A stretch of DNA of 64,000 nt from Absidia repens (GCA_002105175.1 MCGE01000038.1:310001-374000); one strand, 5' to 3'; shown: positions 11,378 through 24,223, counted from the stretch's first letter. Notes: generated by a model not told the origin, from the letters alone. Program-made: numbers and translations.

Positions 11378-12943
11378 ATGCCTTTGGATTACAGCAAGTG
11401 GGATAATTTGGAATTGTCGGATGACTCGGATATTGAAGTGCATCCCAATGTCGACAAACGGTCTATGATTCGGTGGAAACAACAAGCCATTCATCAAGAA
11501 CGTGCTGAACGCCGTGCCAAGATGGATCAACTGGAAAAGATCATTCCCCAACAAAAACGTACCATTGAACAAATCCAACACTTGATTACGACTTTGACAA
11601 CAAAAGGTGTTCAAGATGTATTGACTGCTATCGGTGAGCAACAAAAAAAGGCGCGCGAGCAAGGACTTTCCCAACAACAGGCAAAGGATGGCATGTCCTT
11701 GGATCAAGTCTTCGATACCATGGTACAGCAAATACAAACCGGGCTGCAACAGTCGTCTGAAGATACCATCAAGAAGTCTCTCTTGGAGCGTATGCAACAA
11801 ACTTTGGAAACAACTCAAAAGGTGTGTGATGAAGCTCAGGCCGAGCTGGCAAAATTGACAGCGGAATCCAACAAAAAGATGACTAGCGAAAACATGTTCC
11901 ACGAAACGTCCAATCGAACAGTAAGTATTCGAAGAAAGGGGTTAGAAGAAACGAGAAACGTATCTATAATACAGCAAACTAATCATACTTGGGGGTTTTT
12001 TTTTATTCCATTATAGATGATGAATACCTCGGGTCCTAAGAAGACTATCAAGAAGAAAGAAACGGTGACGGAAACATTGAACCCAAATGCGAAAATGAAA
12101 GATTTGGTAATTGAAGTCCAGGTTAGACACTAGCTTAATGATCAAAAGTCTAACGACGTTTTTATTTTTCTGTTATTGATCTAGTCTTTGTCTGATGCTC
12201 GTACGACCTCAACCAGCAACGATAGCGCCGAAGCTGATGCGGACGATGAAGATGAAGATGACGAAGACGACGGTGCTGATATTGAATTGACCCCCAAGGC
12301 GGCAGCATTTGCGAAACTGGAAGGTTTTGGACCCAGCTTCAAGTACATACAACAACATGGTGAGATTGTGACGGAAACTATTTCTGATCAAATCTTGGCG
12401 GAAGCATTTACGGCACAATTACGTGGTGAATCTCGGTTTGCCAAGAACTGTGTGATCCAATCTCTGACATTGCAATACTGTGGGCAGCTCGGCAAGGATG
12501 GTGTGAATGTGTTTTTCCAAAGGATGCAAGGATCGAACGAACAAGCTCGCAGGATGTTTGCTGATGATGTGACCAAGACGTACCAACGCATTGAACAACG
12601 ATGTGCCGAAATCATTCAGGAACAACAGGAAAGTGCCCCCGTGGAAACAATCCAGCTACAACCCCTCTCGGATGGCTCCGAGTTGACTGTGCGTATTCCC
12701 AAGGAAGATGATCCTGAACTCAAGGCGTCAGAACAGGGTGCCAAGATCTTGGAGGTGTATCATTCATTGCCCCCCAACTTCCGTACGGCTTTGGAAACTG
12801 GTGATCTCGACAAAATCAACAAGGTGCTGGAAAAAATGAAGGTGGAAGATGCCGAATTCGTCGTCGAGGTGTGCTCAAACTATGGCTTCTTGGATGTTGG
12901 ATCAGAGGTGGTGGATGGTACTGGTCAAGGGGCGGACAATTAG
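11378..12943 (+). CDS. CDC37: Hsp90 co-chaperone Cdc37
   Basis: Cdc37 hands protein kinase clients to Hsp90 in the cytosol. Exons 11378-11920, 12017-12121 and 12185-12943 join in frame (about 468 aa). The N-terminus MPLDYSKWDNLELSDDSDIE contains the conserved Tyr-Ser-Lys-Trp element and the Ser (LSDDSD) that CK2 phosphorylates in known Cdc37. NVDKRSMIRWKQQ and the following long coiled coil are kinase-binding features. The middle domain follows an acidic linker (DADDEDEDDEDD) and includes ELTPKAAAFAKLEGFGPSF-like residues and QFRMQ-equivalent helices. The C-terminal helical domain ends soon after VEVCSNYGFLDVG. Its length and architecture are typical. Confidence 0.96.
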
Positions 12944-13320
12944 GCTGGGTTAAATTTTATGTAGCTATTCCTATATTTTACTGTTTTTCTTTTTAGCTTT
13001 TAGTTGCTATTCTTTATGTTTATTCTCCATTCTTACCAATAAAAACGTTTTATCATATATGAAAATTTGATGTTAATACTGTACAGTTTGCGTTATGTGT
13101 GATCTCCTTTCTTTTTTAAGGAGAAAAAATGACCTTAAAAAGGCAATATAAATCGAACGACATTGTAATCACTCGTTTCATTGGAATTGTTATTATTATT
13201 TTATTGTAATAAAGCAATAATGAAAATATGTACACATTATCATATCGTATTTGAACAATAGTTTCTTTTTATTTGCTTTTTATTTTTTACTTTTTTAGTC
13301 TATTGATTTTGTTGTATATA
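12944..13320. other. Intergenic region, CDC37 3' end
   Basis: AATAAA poly(A) signal-like sequence at about 13,038. A short hairpin (TCTCCTTTC...AAGGAGA) at about 13,103-13,126 is the only structure noticed. Confidence 0.4.
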
Positions 13321-14166
13321 ATGAATGATCGATTGTCATTACCAGTGCGTTGTTATTCCCAAACCGCAAACAATAATAATCACTGCATTGACCTTGAACA
13401 TACTTCACGCTCACAAATTCCCATTACTGCAGTCAGAAATCATACCCGCCCGAGTACATGGCCTTCCTATTTTCAAAATACAGTATTTAGTCTTTTTTTT
13501 CCCAAACCCATTATATCCCTGCCCAGTTTTCTCCGTCACGATACATGGAGCCTTTCGTCATTAAGTGATGATGATTATGATGATATTAATCAAAGTAAAA
13601 TAGAATCAACGGCATCATCATCATTACACTTTCCACCAGTACCAGCGATCTTATGGCATCTTCACAATAAAAAAAGGAAGTCGATCTACCCTCATCAGAT
13701 ACCCCGACTGGATCTCGAATCACCTACGACGTCACTTTTTCCTCACGTCAACAAGTCAAATATCAATGATACGTCTCATCACTGCCCATTATCCATCAAG
13801 ACATTTCATACTCAATCTATTTTGTTTTTGTTTGGCTTCATTTTTTTTCCATGTTGGTGGTACGGTTGGTATTTAAGCACTGCCACTGACTGTGCAGACA
13901 CAAAAAACCAAAATTCATGCTGTTTGAATCACTATAAACCACCGTATTGTAGCTATCACGCATACAATAATCATCATCACGCAAATTTTACCGATTTTCG
14001 CTCTCCAAGGTGTACATATCCATTTGCCAATAATCTGTACCATGATGTTTACTGCTATTCACGCTTCAACCGGTTTCTTAGTTTTGTATCGTTTTTCTTT
14101 CTTTTGTTTATTCTATTTCTATTAATTTGGTTATACTGGGGGACTACTCATCACTGGTGGATTTGA
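13321..14166 (+). CDS. Membrane protein with C-terminal two-TM module, function unknown
   Basis: Single-exon reading frame of about 280 aa from ATG at 13,321 (MNDRLSLPVRCYSQ). The first two thirds is polar, rich in Ser, Asn, His and Asp, and probably disordered. The last third has two hydrophobic segments, SILFLFGFIFFPCWWYGWYL and, after a Cys/His/Asn-rich loop, a Phe/Leu-rich span just before the end (WLYWGTTHHWWI). The pattern FLFGFxFFPCWW recurs in uncharacterised fungal proteins with a C-terminal membrane hairpin, so I think this is a real gene rather than a chance ORF. I do not recognise a function. A 36-nt T run (14,203-14,238) follows the stop codon. Confidence 0.6.
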   Translation: MNDRLSLPVRCYSQTANNNNHCIDLEHTSRSQIPITAVRNHTRPSTWPSYFQNTVFSLFFPKPIISLPSFLRHDTWSLSSLSDDDYDDINQSKIESTASSSLHFPPVPAILWHLHNKKRKSIYPHQIPRLDLESPTTSLFPHVNKSNINDTSHHCPLSIKTFHTQSILFLFGFIFFPCWWYGWYLSTATDCADTKNQNSCCLNHYKPPYCSYHAYNNHHHANFTDFRSPRCTYPFANNLYHDVYCYSRFNRFLSFVSFFFLLFILFLLIWLYWGTTHHWWI

Positions 14167-14200
14167 TTGTCGCCTCCCCCCCCGCCTTTCTTTCTTTCTT

Positions 14201-14202
<2 letters not shown>

Positions 14203-14238
<36 letters not shown>
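14203..14238. repeat. 36-nt poly-T tract
   Basis: Uninterrupted T run just downstream of the membrane-protein stop, preceded by a (TTTC)n stretch. Confidence 0.9.
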
Positions 14239-14551
14239 CCAAGACATCCTTCATAAGCGACCCTCCCTCCATTTTCTACATAATCTCTTCCCCGTGTTTT
14301 TTCTACACCCCACAGTAAAATTTGAGCCCAATGAATAAAAGAAAGAAATTGTTTTTTATTTGAAAAATAGATGCTAAAAAAAAAAAAAAAAAAATAGGTG
14401 GATGCAAAAAATCAATCGATCAACTACTAGAAGTATATATGTATATACATATGTATGTAAAAGTGATACAAACAAAATTGATTATCATGTAAAAAAAATA
14501 TACAAGCATTGAATGACAATGAGGAGAGAAGGGAAGTAAATGAAACAGTAT

Positions 14552-16857
14552 CTATACTAGGTGGAAGTCACCATCCATAAGCAATGGGGATACATATTTG
14601 GATGATGATTGAGTTGAAGTAGGAAGAGCAATCGGCATAGAGGTGGTAAAACCAGGGAAGTTATTTTCACTTTCAGCAGAGGAATTGGAGCATAAATATG
14701 AAGGATGATGATTTTGATGAGTGGAGATGGGAGCACTATCACAAGAAGAAATCGGCTTGAAGGAGGAGCCCATTCCATTGGATAACATGGACTCAGGGTT
14801 ATGGAGAATAGGTGAGGATGGTGATGCAGCCGAAGAGAGTGGTGGAGATGGTGATGGTATAGTTGCAACAATAGATGATGAGGTAGACTGTAAACAAGAT
14901 TCTAGCTCGTAGTTTTGTGCCGCACGTACACCTGGTTCTTGATGGCATCCATACGTCATTGTCGAAGGATTATAATACAGTCGCTGTTTGTTGGGAATAT
15001 GAGAGCGCTGATATTGTTGCTGATATTGGTGATTGGAAAAAATGTCATCGTCCGCACCAGAAGGAGGTGTTGGTAATGGTGATAATGAGGATGAGGAAGG
15101 TAAGGAGTCGGTAATAGATTCTGGTGATATAAATGATCCAAATGATGTTGGTGGTAATAACACTGATGAAGATCGTTCTGGAAGTCCACGATTGTCTTGA
15201 TATTGTTGCTGTTGTGGATGGGATCTTGATGTCAGAGGGGAAACAAAAATATCAGGGGCGATATCAGTGGTTGTTGATGAGGCTACTGAATATTTTGTGA
15301 TGATTTTTTTGAGAGCATAAGGTAAGATCTTCCAGGTAAACGCCTTGATGTCCTTTTCGATATTCCGAGGTTTGGGATGAGGGAAGCTCATAACACGTTT
15401 GAAGAATTCAGCACTGACAGGTTTGCATTTGGCTACAGTAACGGGTCGGAAGCCTTCCAGATTTCGTCGGATCCTGTTTTTTTCTTCCACACCAAAATGG
15501 ATTTTCATCAGACTTTCCAAAAGATAGATTGCATCTACCGATGTAATATAGTAGTCATCCTTTTCAGGCCAGTAGATACAGGAAACCACAGTATTGTTGA
15601 TGTCCGTGGCAGCTGAGTCGTTTTGAGAGACAGGCAAGCACCCACATTGAATCAGATTATCAGGCCCATCTTCCCGCCAAAAACGTACAAGTCGGCGCCC
15701 TTGTACTTGCTCTGTGACAGTCCAATCTAGCATCATGGTATCTAAATCATCCACGAGTTCAAAGTTGCTTTGATTGATAACACCGGGGTAGGGTTCATAA
15801 TTGGCAACCGGGGTAGAAGGCTGGTGTGATGTTGACTTCAAGTTTTGGAGACTGCGTCGTCGGTGGGATTTCCTTCGTTGTAAAGAAGTAGATGATGCTG
15901 AGGTTATAATATGTTTTGCTGGCGGTGACGAGTAGTAGGATCCACGTTGTACTAGTTGTGAAGAGGCCAAGGAAGCATTAGTTTGACAATCTAATTATAG
16001 GAAAAGAAAATTCACATGAGCATTGACCAAGCTTGATGACTTTTTTTTATCAAAATTACACAACTTACTTGGTTGCTGTTGAAGATAGGAAGAAAATGGG
16101 TTACTTTCATATGATAAACCATAAGAAAGCTGACTTCGCATATCTAATAAAAAGAAAAAAGTTAAATCCAAAAGAACAACATGTATCAGGTAATTTTGAA
16201 TTTACTTTACCTTGATAGCCACGTTTGTTCGGAACGGGAGAGTGATCGTCGTCCGCCAAATAAGAGTGAGATTGTTTTCTTTCATTTTGGTGACAATTTT
16301 GATTTTGTGTGGTGCTTGTTGTATCATTATCGCCAAGCAGGTAAGTAAAGTTGACCAAATAAAAGGTGTTCACAATGATGTCTTTGCTATCGAAGAAGCA
16401 TACAGATATGGGAACGGTACGTAGAGACGAATGGGTTGTACGAAAGCTTGGTACTGTTGCCATAAGAGTAGTAATCAAAATTGTTTCGTCATCTTTCTGT
16501 TGCTGATGCTGCTGACATTGCATTTGCTTCGTATCCACCACCAGGCTGTTGAACGCAAGTTTGACAGGTTGAACAGGTAAACCTTGTAGCACCATCGTAA
16601 TCATTGTTCCTTCCTGACCTTCACTAGGACTGACGGACAATAGCCTAGGAGCTTCTTGTTTGACTGAAGTCTTTTGTTGATTTTGATAGCTGTAGTGCTG
16701 TGTCGATTCCCATTTGCCAAGTCCATATTGACCATGATTATATTGTTGAAGTTCCGCTATATGAAAAGGAACAATTTTGGTATGAGTTTATGGGTGAGTT
16801 TTGAGTGGGTATTGCCTTGTTTAAATGTGTTTACTTACACATACTATCGTTGTCCAT
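14552..16857 (-). CDS. Medusa-like (DUF7082) developmental regulator
   Basis: Homologue of the Aspergillus Medusa / Magnaporthe Acr1 group of developmental regulators, which are nuclear proteins. Start at 16,857 (MDNDSM), then exons encoding SELQQYNHGQYGLGKWES..., an IPT/Ig-like N-terminal region with SVSPSEGQEGTMITMVLQGL and QPVKLAFNSLVVDTKQMQ, a short exon MRSQLSYGLSYESNPF, and a large last exon. The conserved core reads RRLVRFWREDG, VVSCIYWPEKDDYYITSVD, EEKNRIRRNLEGFRPVTVAK and PKPRNIEKDIKAFTWKILPY with ALKKIITKYS, the hallmark of DUF7082. The C-terminal 200 residues are Ser/Pro/Gln-rich and low-complexity. The predicted protein is about 700 aa. The name rests on strong recall of the RRNLEGFRP block; the target genes are unknown. 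Confidence 0.85.
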
Positions 16858-17967
16858 ATTCAGTTGAGTTGAATCAAAACAAAAATCGAGGAACATATAA
16901 AAAATCCATAAAAAAGATTAGCCTATATCTTCAGATATTGAGACAGTAGTATTTTCCAATTCTATTACCTTTTTGTTGTGTAATCGTAATTGTAAATAAA
17001 GTGACAAACGCTTTGTGTATCAAACTGATATATATAAAGCAAAAACAGAAAACAAGAAAAATAAAAAAGTAAAAAGTAAAGATTAAGAGAGACAAGAAAA
17101 ATAGAAAAAAAGAAAAAAAAAAGTTCCTTTTTTATAGAAGGAGCCTGTCCCCCCAAAATTATTCAAATGCCGCTGTTCGTTCCTATTTGGCTTTTTCGCG
17201 GGACATAACGATGCATTGATATAATTTCCATTGACCAGGTTTCATAATGTAAAGGTCTTCATTTCAGTGTCACCCCACCCATCATATCCTTTCCCCCTTC
17301 TTTCAACATTCGTCTTCGATTATTCTTTACTACAAGATATCTCCTTGCTATTGCTATGTCGATATTTTGATGGCGTTCATTACATATGGGTGTTGGTTGG
17401 CTGAGATGTATTTCAAGTCGCAATGTTTATTTTGAATAGCTATCATTTTTAAGCCATGCTTCCTTGAATCATCATGATGTCAAACCGAAAAAGGATACTC
17501 TAAAAGGAGCGAAAAAAACAATTCGCGGTCATGAAAGTAGGAGAAGGATAAGCGGTGACTAAATCAAGGCTTATCCAGATCAAGCTTTGTACCATATACC
17601 GTAATCAGAGGAACGCTTGATTTTTTTTTTTTCTAGTCCCAAGATTACCTGAACCAATTGAAATTGTTCAATGGCAACCCTTCCGACTGCCATTTGGGCC
17701 GATAGGCGGTGTATCAAAATATTTTTGGATCCTCTCATCTCCAACATTTAATAATCACTTGTCAAAGCGATCACTATATAGTTGACCAACGAAATGTGAG
17801 GATTGAATATTTAATTGTACATGTTTATTACAAAGTAAATACCAAAAATGTCAGGTTTTTTTTTTCCCTTTGCTGGAGGATCTTGTGACACTTGAGGGGC
17901 AAAAAAAAAAAAAAAAGATATCCGACAACGATTTTTTCGCTTTTCTTTCAAAACTTCTCTTCCAATT
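16858..17967. other. 1.1-kb intergenic region
   Basis: Divergent promoter region of the Medusa-like gene and Rheb. A-rich stretch 17,040-17,125 and T run at about 17,621-17,632. No gene recognised. Confidence 0.5.
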
Positions 17968-18820
17968 ATGTCAGCTGCAAATCAAGCCAAAGCTAGAAGG
18001 ATCGCCGTGCTTGGATCAACGGCTGTTGGTAATATTTTTTATTTTGAAAATAAGTGTACTGGAAATGTACTTTATCCTCACCTTTTTATACTGCTCTTCA
18101 TGATCTATAGGGAAGTCATCTCTAGTCATTCAATTTTGCGAAAACCATTTCGTCGACAGCTATTATCCAACTATCGAAAACACCTTTACGAAAACAATCA
18201 AATATAGAGGCAATGGTACGACATAGCGATGACATATGAAGTATCGCCACAATCAATTCACCTTCTTCAACTATTATAGAATATACCGTAGAAATAATGG
18301 ACACAGCTGGACAGGTAATAGCCAAAGAATGATATGCATATATAAGGATTAGGATTATATTGGCACCTAATACGTCGCTCCTCATTATTTCTATAGGATG
18401 AGTACTCTATTTTATCATCGCATCATGCGTCTAGTGTTCACGGTTACGTTTTGGTATATTCTATATCATCTCGATCAAGTTTTGATATGTTAAAAATCAT
18501 TCGTGACAAGATTTTGGACTTTACTGGATTGGAAACGGTACCATGCGTGATTGTAGGAAACAAATCAGACCTGAATATACAACGCCAAGTATCACAAGAA
18601 GAAGGTCAAGCTTTGGCACAACAGTGGAACTGCTCTATGGTCGAAACATCTGCCAAACACAATGAAAATGTTGGTAGGGATTACTGAATTTGCTATATCA
18701 ATGCTTTTATACTAACCATCCTGTTTTTTGATAGCCAAAATCTTCGATGTCTTAATTGCAACTATTGAAAAAGCTCACAACCCCCCACCTGAGGAAAAAA
18801 ACGCCTGTATCATAGCTTAG
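17968..18820 (+). CDS. RHB1: Rheb-type small GTPase
   Basis: Ras-superfamily GTPase that activates TORC1 in animals and fission yeast, acting at endomembranes. Exons 17968-18028, 18111-18215, 18280-18314, 18397-18673 and 18735-18820 join in frame (about 187 aa). G-boxes seen: G1 GSTAVGKSS, switch I VDSYYPTIENTF, G3 DTAGQDEYS, G4 VGNKSDL, G5 ETSAK. Rheb signatures are the non-Gly residues at the Ras G12 region, the PTIENTFTK effector loop and QDEYSI after DTAG. The C-terminus ends CIIA, a CaaX box for farnesylation. Rheb normally has Arg before its G1 Ser; here the P-loop is STAVGKSS, a small departure. Confidence 0.93.
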
Positions 18821-18957
18821 TTTAATTTAATTTGGTTTAGCTTAGCTTAGCTTAGCGTAGTATTTTAATGGCACTGTACTGTACTGTCAAATTCGTATAT
18901 TTTATGAAATAAAATCATCTATCATATAAAAGAAAAATTGACAAATTCTTTATCCCT

Positions 18958-18999
<42 letters not shown>

Positions 19000-20232
19000 T
19001 ATCAATGCATTTCGTATTTTTATTGTTTTTCAATATATAGTGAACAAACAATTCACCATTTTGAGGAAACAACCTTTGACTAAACAACAATGTAGGCTAC
19101 ACTATTCTATTAAGACATCTTATTTCCTGATCGATTGCTACTATGTATTTGAACACACAGGAATACCACATTCATTCTGTATGCTGTCCCCAGTTTGCCT
19201 TGGAATATTACATGCCGTGGGAAAAATTTTGTATTTTCAATCTCATTGTTTCATTGATAAGTATCATTTTCTACCATAAAAAGAAAATCAAAGAAATAAA
19301 ATGGCCCTTTCTGCTGTTCCCCCCTTTTTTTCCATGATTCTATAAGAGGCGATTTTCTCTGATCACTACTTCTATCCCAGCAATTTTAAAAATACCTCGT
19401 TGCGCCTGTTGCAGAATGACATGGACCTATGATATCAACAATTGATTTGACATTCTCATGTTTATTTTCATATTATGATATGATATGGACAAAAATACTC
19501 AGTGAAAAAAACCAAAAACGAAACAATTAATCAGTGAAAATATTTTTTACTGGTGAACATCACCGAGATTGTATATGTATTATTAAGAGGCAAACACAAT
19601 CGTTCCAAAGATATTTCTGAATGGAAAAACGGCGGTCCTTTGTTCGTGGGTGTTCAAGCTCCGCAGTTTTCTTTTTTCAGAAAAAGAAATCACTTAAAAT
19701 CGTACCATCATGCTTATGTATTTGAATTTCCTTCAATTCCAACCTCTGTTTAAAATGCATCAATTGGAGGCAAGGCTCGGGGCTACTTTTTGAAAAGTGA
19801 AAATGTTCAAATGCCGCACAATGGTTTTACGAGTTACAGTTACAGTGAGTGTGTAAACTGAGGAGATAGACGAAACCACGCCGAGCTGCTCAATGGTGAC
19901 GGGAAGATATCATGAGAAGAAAATACCAAGCTACTGATTTTAAACGGTGGCAATAACTGTAAAATGAAGAGAGGCACGATGCTGCCATGCTGAATGGCGT
20001 TGGCAATGATATTAAGAAAAGAGGGCGCCACCTGATTGGCGGGTTTACTGTAAAAAAGTAGAACCGCCATATCCATGATATTTCACGATGCTGATGTTAT
20101 AGCAAAAAAGATATACCAAAAAAATAAAATATAAAAAAAGAGGACGGGGAGAGGCTCTTTTTCTGAATCAACCAACAGCACCAAAAAAATCACAAACCAA
20201 TCTCCACTGGACAGACTACAAAAAATATTTGG
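18821..20232. other. 1.4-kb gene-free region
   Basis: Starts with a short tandem TTAGC-type run (18,831-18,856) after the Rheb stop, then a 38-nt T run at 18,961-18,998. Only short chance frames follow. I see no conserved protein, tRNA or clear mobile element until the repeat copy at 20,237. Confidence 0.5.
18961..18998. repeat. 38-nt poly-T tract
   Basis: Uninterrupted T run about 140 bp downstream of the Rheb stop codon. Confidence 0.9.
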
Positions 20233-20236
20233 AATC

Positions 20237-20950
20237 CCGCCCACGTGAATTTTATTTTTCTCCCATTTGTTTATTTTTTCGTCCATTTTTCTTTTTTCTT
20301 CTTTTCTTCTTCACCATCCAACTTTTTGAGGTTTTGTTGATCTCAAATTAGTGTCAGGTCTAGTTTAGAAGAGGTTTCAGCTCAGGGATTACAAGATGCA
20401 TGGGGAACCCCTTTCATTTTGAATCTAGGATCTCGGACAAAGGATCTGGGATCACCATTATAGCTTTTTGAAGTCTTCATTAGCCTAGTTTGATGTTAGT
20501 TTGTCCATAGTTTGTATTTTATATATGAATAAAATATGCTTCTTTTTACATGTTTTAATGAAAAAAAATGTACCATCTGTCTTTCTCATGTGTTGTGTAA
20601 TAGGTCCCTTTTTGGTTAGTATTGACATTTGTTACGCTTCAATAAAATATACATCTTTAATATTTCTCATACACTGTTCTGTGTAATATATTACCTACCT
20701 TTTAGGTTAGTGTTGACCATTCTTCAGATCCCCTATTTCTACACCTTATGCTTCTTCCAATAGATCTTCTCATTAAGGGCCTTTTTACACTGAACCCCTC
20801 CCATTAGTTGTAGTATCTACCAATATGCTTCAATAAAATATACTTATTAATTAACCATCTTTTGACCCTTTATATAATATTTAAATTTATTCTTGTGTCT
20901 ATTTGTGAGTGTCCTACCAATCGCCTGTCGTCTTACTCACCCTCTATGAC
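20237..20950 (+). repeat. Dispersed ~0.7-kb repeat, copy B
   Basis: Best preserved copy. It begins CCCGCCCACGTG (20,237), then shows CTCCCATTTGTTTATTTTTT, TTCACCATCCAACTT, TCAGCTCAGGGATTACAAG, CATTAGCCTAGTTTGATG and three AATAAAATAT motifs at about 20,529, 20,641 and 20,832, two of them preceded by GCTTC. Sequence after the motifs is loosely repeated too (GGTTAGTATTGAC / GGTTAGTGTTGAC), so the element has an internally duplicated body. Copy C at 51,509 matches over the full length, including a late segment ending CTATGAC. No ORF of note. Confidence 0.75.
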
Positions 20951-20959
20951 CCCCCAGTT

Positions 20960-22366
20960 GAGCCCCAGAGGGTCATCTACCAATTTGAAAAATGGCAGAG
21001 AAGGATATCTAACATCGTCTTGAACCATAATTCAACAGCCCTCCTCCATCAACATTGAGTATATGATTTGTTTGTAAGTGCAAAGTGGGATGTCCTGAGC
21101 CATACCCTTCAAGACGGCTGAGAACACAAAGAATCGGGCCACTTCACGTTCTTGCCAAATTACTGCATACACTCGAATAAAACTCAATAAAAAAAAAACA
21201 GCATATTTATGCCAACTATGGCTAGACACATATTTTTTATGGTGCTCAGGGAGAATATCATAGCTGCAGAAGGATTTGGTTTTAAAATGAATCACCATTC
21301 AACCAGTAGTTTTCTACGTTATATCATACATACATCAATTGTTTTCTTATGCTTTGTAGTTCAAGTGCTGGTGACTACCCTTACGTACAGCATTATTACC
21401 ACCAATAAAATCAATTTCCTAAATGATATTATTCTCAGGGTTGCTAGGGTGGCACCATTCCTTCAGTTTACCCTGTTGGAACACAGTGTGATATAATAGC
21501 ACAGAGCAGTTAGCAATAATAACCTCACCCATCACCTATGCAACGGCCATATAGTCTCGCGGCGCTTGGATCTATCTTTTGAACACAATGAGAAGACAAG
21601 GTCACGACATTGCTTAGTTGATTGTACGAATGACCACAATAATAGACTATAGCATAGTAGTATTTGCTAATATATGTTTATTCATTTACAATAAGTGGAA
21701 GCATATAATATGAAGATAAAATGCAGCAATAAATATATAAATATATATATTTATGCGGATATGTTTGATAAGGGATTGAGTGATGATAAAATAAAAATAC
21801 TATACTTTTATTGGAAAAAGGGAAAGGAAGAAGTAACGGGATGAAAGGAGTGCATATCAATCGGAGTCACTTATTTCCCTTATCGAGCTTCGAATTGCAC
21901 CACTAAAAAAAGAGAATATAAGTGAAGGATATACTTGGATAGCTATGGATGACTTGCTTCTCTTTGTACGTCTCTTGTACATAATTCTATGACCTTGGTC
22001 TTGACAACGGATAGGTTCCCTAGGCTTGACTTGATTTTCAGCACCGCAGTCTATTCAAATCCAGCTCCCAAAACAAAAGAAATAAGGGCCAGTCAATGAA
22101 TAAAAACCAAATATATTAGGAATATTACTTGCACATATATAACTCATGGACGCTGCGGGTTGCCGAATAGGTATACCTTAATAACCGTCCATAGTACATT
22201 TTTTTCTTTATATAAACCGAGAAGCGAAAAAAGCAAGAGCGGATGATTTAAAATTCTCTTTTGCTGCAAGTCACGGCTTTTTAAAAAAAAGCCTGTGGTC
22301 AAATTGGGGCTCCAAAAAAAAAAAAAAAAAACGCTTCTTTCTTTTACTTTACTATTTGCCCTGGCC
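20960..22366. other. 1.4-kb gene-free region
   Basis: Two overlapping frames of about 90 codons on opposite strands (21,032-21,298 minus and 21,209-21,496 plus) show no recognisable family and no codon pattern like neighbouring genes. The rest is AT-rich. Confidence 0.45.
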
Positions 22367-24038
22367 ATGTTGAACCAACAGCTTGAAGCCTCTGTTGAAA
22401 ACTTTATATCAAGACTCAAAAGACGGTATGTAATAATATTAAACAAAGATAAATATACAGTGGCTGTAGAGGGACCATTAGCGCTCACTTACTTTTTTCT
22501 TCAATGGAATTCCAGCCAAGTGATCGGCTCTTATGAAGTAGCAAAGGAGACCGCAGTTATCTTACGTCAAGCTGTCTCTACCACTCGTTGGCGTGACGTG
22601 GATACCCTACTGGATACCATCACTGAACTAGGTAGAAGATTGGCGGCCGCACAACCCAAAGAATTAGCAGTAGGCAACATTGTACGACGTGTCCTGAAGG
22701 TGATTCGAGAAGTGGCTCATGGTGAATTGGAAACAGATGCTTTAGATATGGAAGACTTTAGTGACGATGACGATCATTCTAATGACGATGACGACGATTA
22801 TGATGATATGGATCAAGCAACAGTCAATAGTGATGGCGACAAACCAACAGGGGGCGCGGCTGGTGGGATTTTCCAGGTGGATTTGGAACCAGGGACTCCT
22901 CTCCCGGTCACCGACAAGATAGCTCCAACATCGTCAAACACAAGTAGCAACGTCGGATCAGTAGTTGGAGCCGATCGTCCTGCCTTGGCGACCCAACAAT
23001 CTTCAATGTTTCATCTTCTATCGGATGCTACCAAGAACGGTCGTCACAACAATACCAATTTACTTGATCAGGAACAACAACAGCAACAACAGCAACAGAA
23101 AAGCGTGTATAACCTCAAACCTTTGATCATTCAAGAAATCAACGAAGAAATTATCGCTGATTTAGAAAGTGTCTACAAGGGAATCGCAGACCAAGCCATC
23201 GATTACATCCATGCCAAGTAAGTTACCTTTTTCTTCAAAAAAGAAATATCGATCTTGATTAAACTGACCCTGTATTGTATTTCTTCTATTATTATTTCTA
23301 TGTAGCGAAGTGATCATGACCATTGGCAAGTCTCGAACTGTGGAAGATTTTTTGATCCGTGCTGCCAAAACCCGTAAATTCCAGGTTATCGTTGCTGAAA
23401 CATCTCCTACGTGAGTGTACCTGCCTTACTGTCCCGGGTGATGATACAAACTGACGCATTTTATAATTGTTTTTAGATACCAAGGCCATAATATGGCAGC
23501 TACATTGTCCGCTGCAGGTATTGATACAACTGTGATGGTGGATTCCGCTATATTTGCTGCGATGCCTAGGGTCAACAAGGTAGTTGTAGGTGCTCATGCT
23601 GGTAAGTGATAAGAGGTTATTGAGCTTGGGTATGAGGGTATATAGGTTTGAATGTATATAAAATGACTCACAATTGTATTTTTTTTTTTTTTTTTTGTGG
23701 CAGTGCTTGCAAATGGTGGTTTAGTGGCAGTTACAGGAACTCATTTGATTGCCGCTGCCGCCAAACATCACTCTACACCTGTGCTTGTGTGTACTGCGCT
23801 GTACAAATTGTCTCCTCTCTTTGCTTACGATGTCGACACATTCAATATTACCGTCTCTCCTAATGGTATTCTGGATTTCCAAGAAGGTGCTATTATTGAC
23901 AAAGTTAGTTTATCCAATCCTTATTATGATTATGTTGCCCCTGAACTAGTCAGCTTGTTTGTCCACAACTTGTAAGAAGAAAATTCGAATGGTGATACAT
24001 ATTAGCTCACAACTAACGTTTTCTTTGCTCTTCTTCTT

Positions 24039-24069
<31 letters not shown>

Positions 24070-24223
24070 ACTAGGGGATCTGCACCGCCAACCTATGTTT
24101 ACAGGTAAGTGGATTGAAATTAATTCGGTTTTTTATTTTTTGAACATTTCTGACTCACTATTTTTATTTTGCTTCATTAGACTGATCAATGACAATTATG
24201 ACCCTGAAGATACTACCTTATAA
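22367..24223 (+). CDS. GCD7: Translation initiation factor eIF2B subunit beta
   Basis: Regulatory subunit of eIF2B, the guanine-nucleotide exchange factor for eIF2, and a site of control by eIF2-alpha phosphorylation. Seven exons: 22367-22425, 22516-23217, 23306-23410, 23477-23601, 23704-23971, 24075-24104, 24181-24223, all joining in frame (about 443 aa). Landmarks: [35 protein letters not shown], then an acidic insert and Gln tract, followed by the Rossmann-like domain with [71 protein letters not shown], and the end [17 protein letters not shown]. This is textbook GCD7. Intron 5 (23,972-24,074) contains a run of about 14 TTC triplets as its pyrimidine tract. Confidence 0.97.

Noticed and set aside
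19840..20076. Possible second MITE with TTACAGT...ACTGTAA ends
   Set aside because: Only about 7 bp match at the ends and no other copy was seen, so it is indistinguishable from chance.
21032..21496. Two overlapping ~90-codon frames on opposite strands
   Set aside because: No recognisable family, no splice-linked continuation and a location next to repeat debris; probably chance.
24026..24067. TTC triplet array as possible coding repeat
   Set aside because: It lies inside eIF2B-beta intron 5 and acts as the pyrimidine tract before CTAG.
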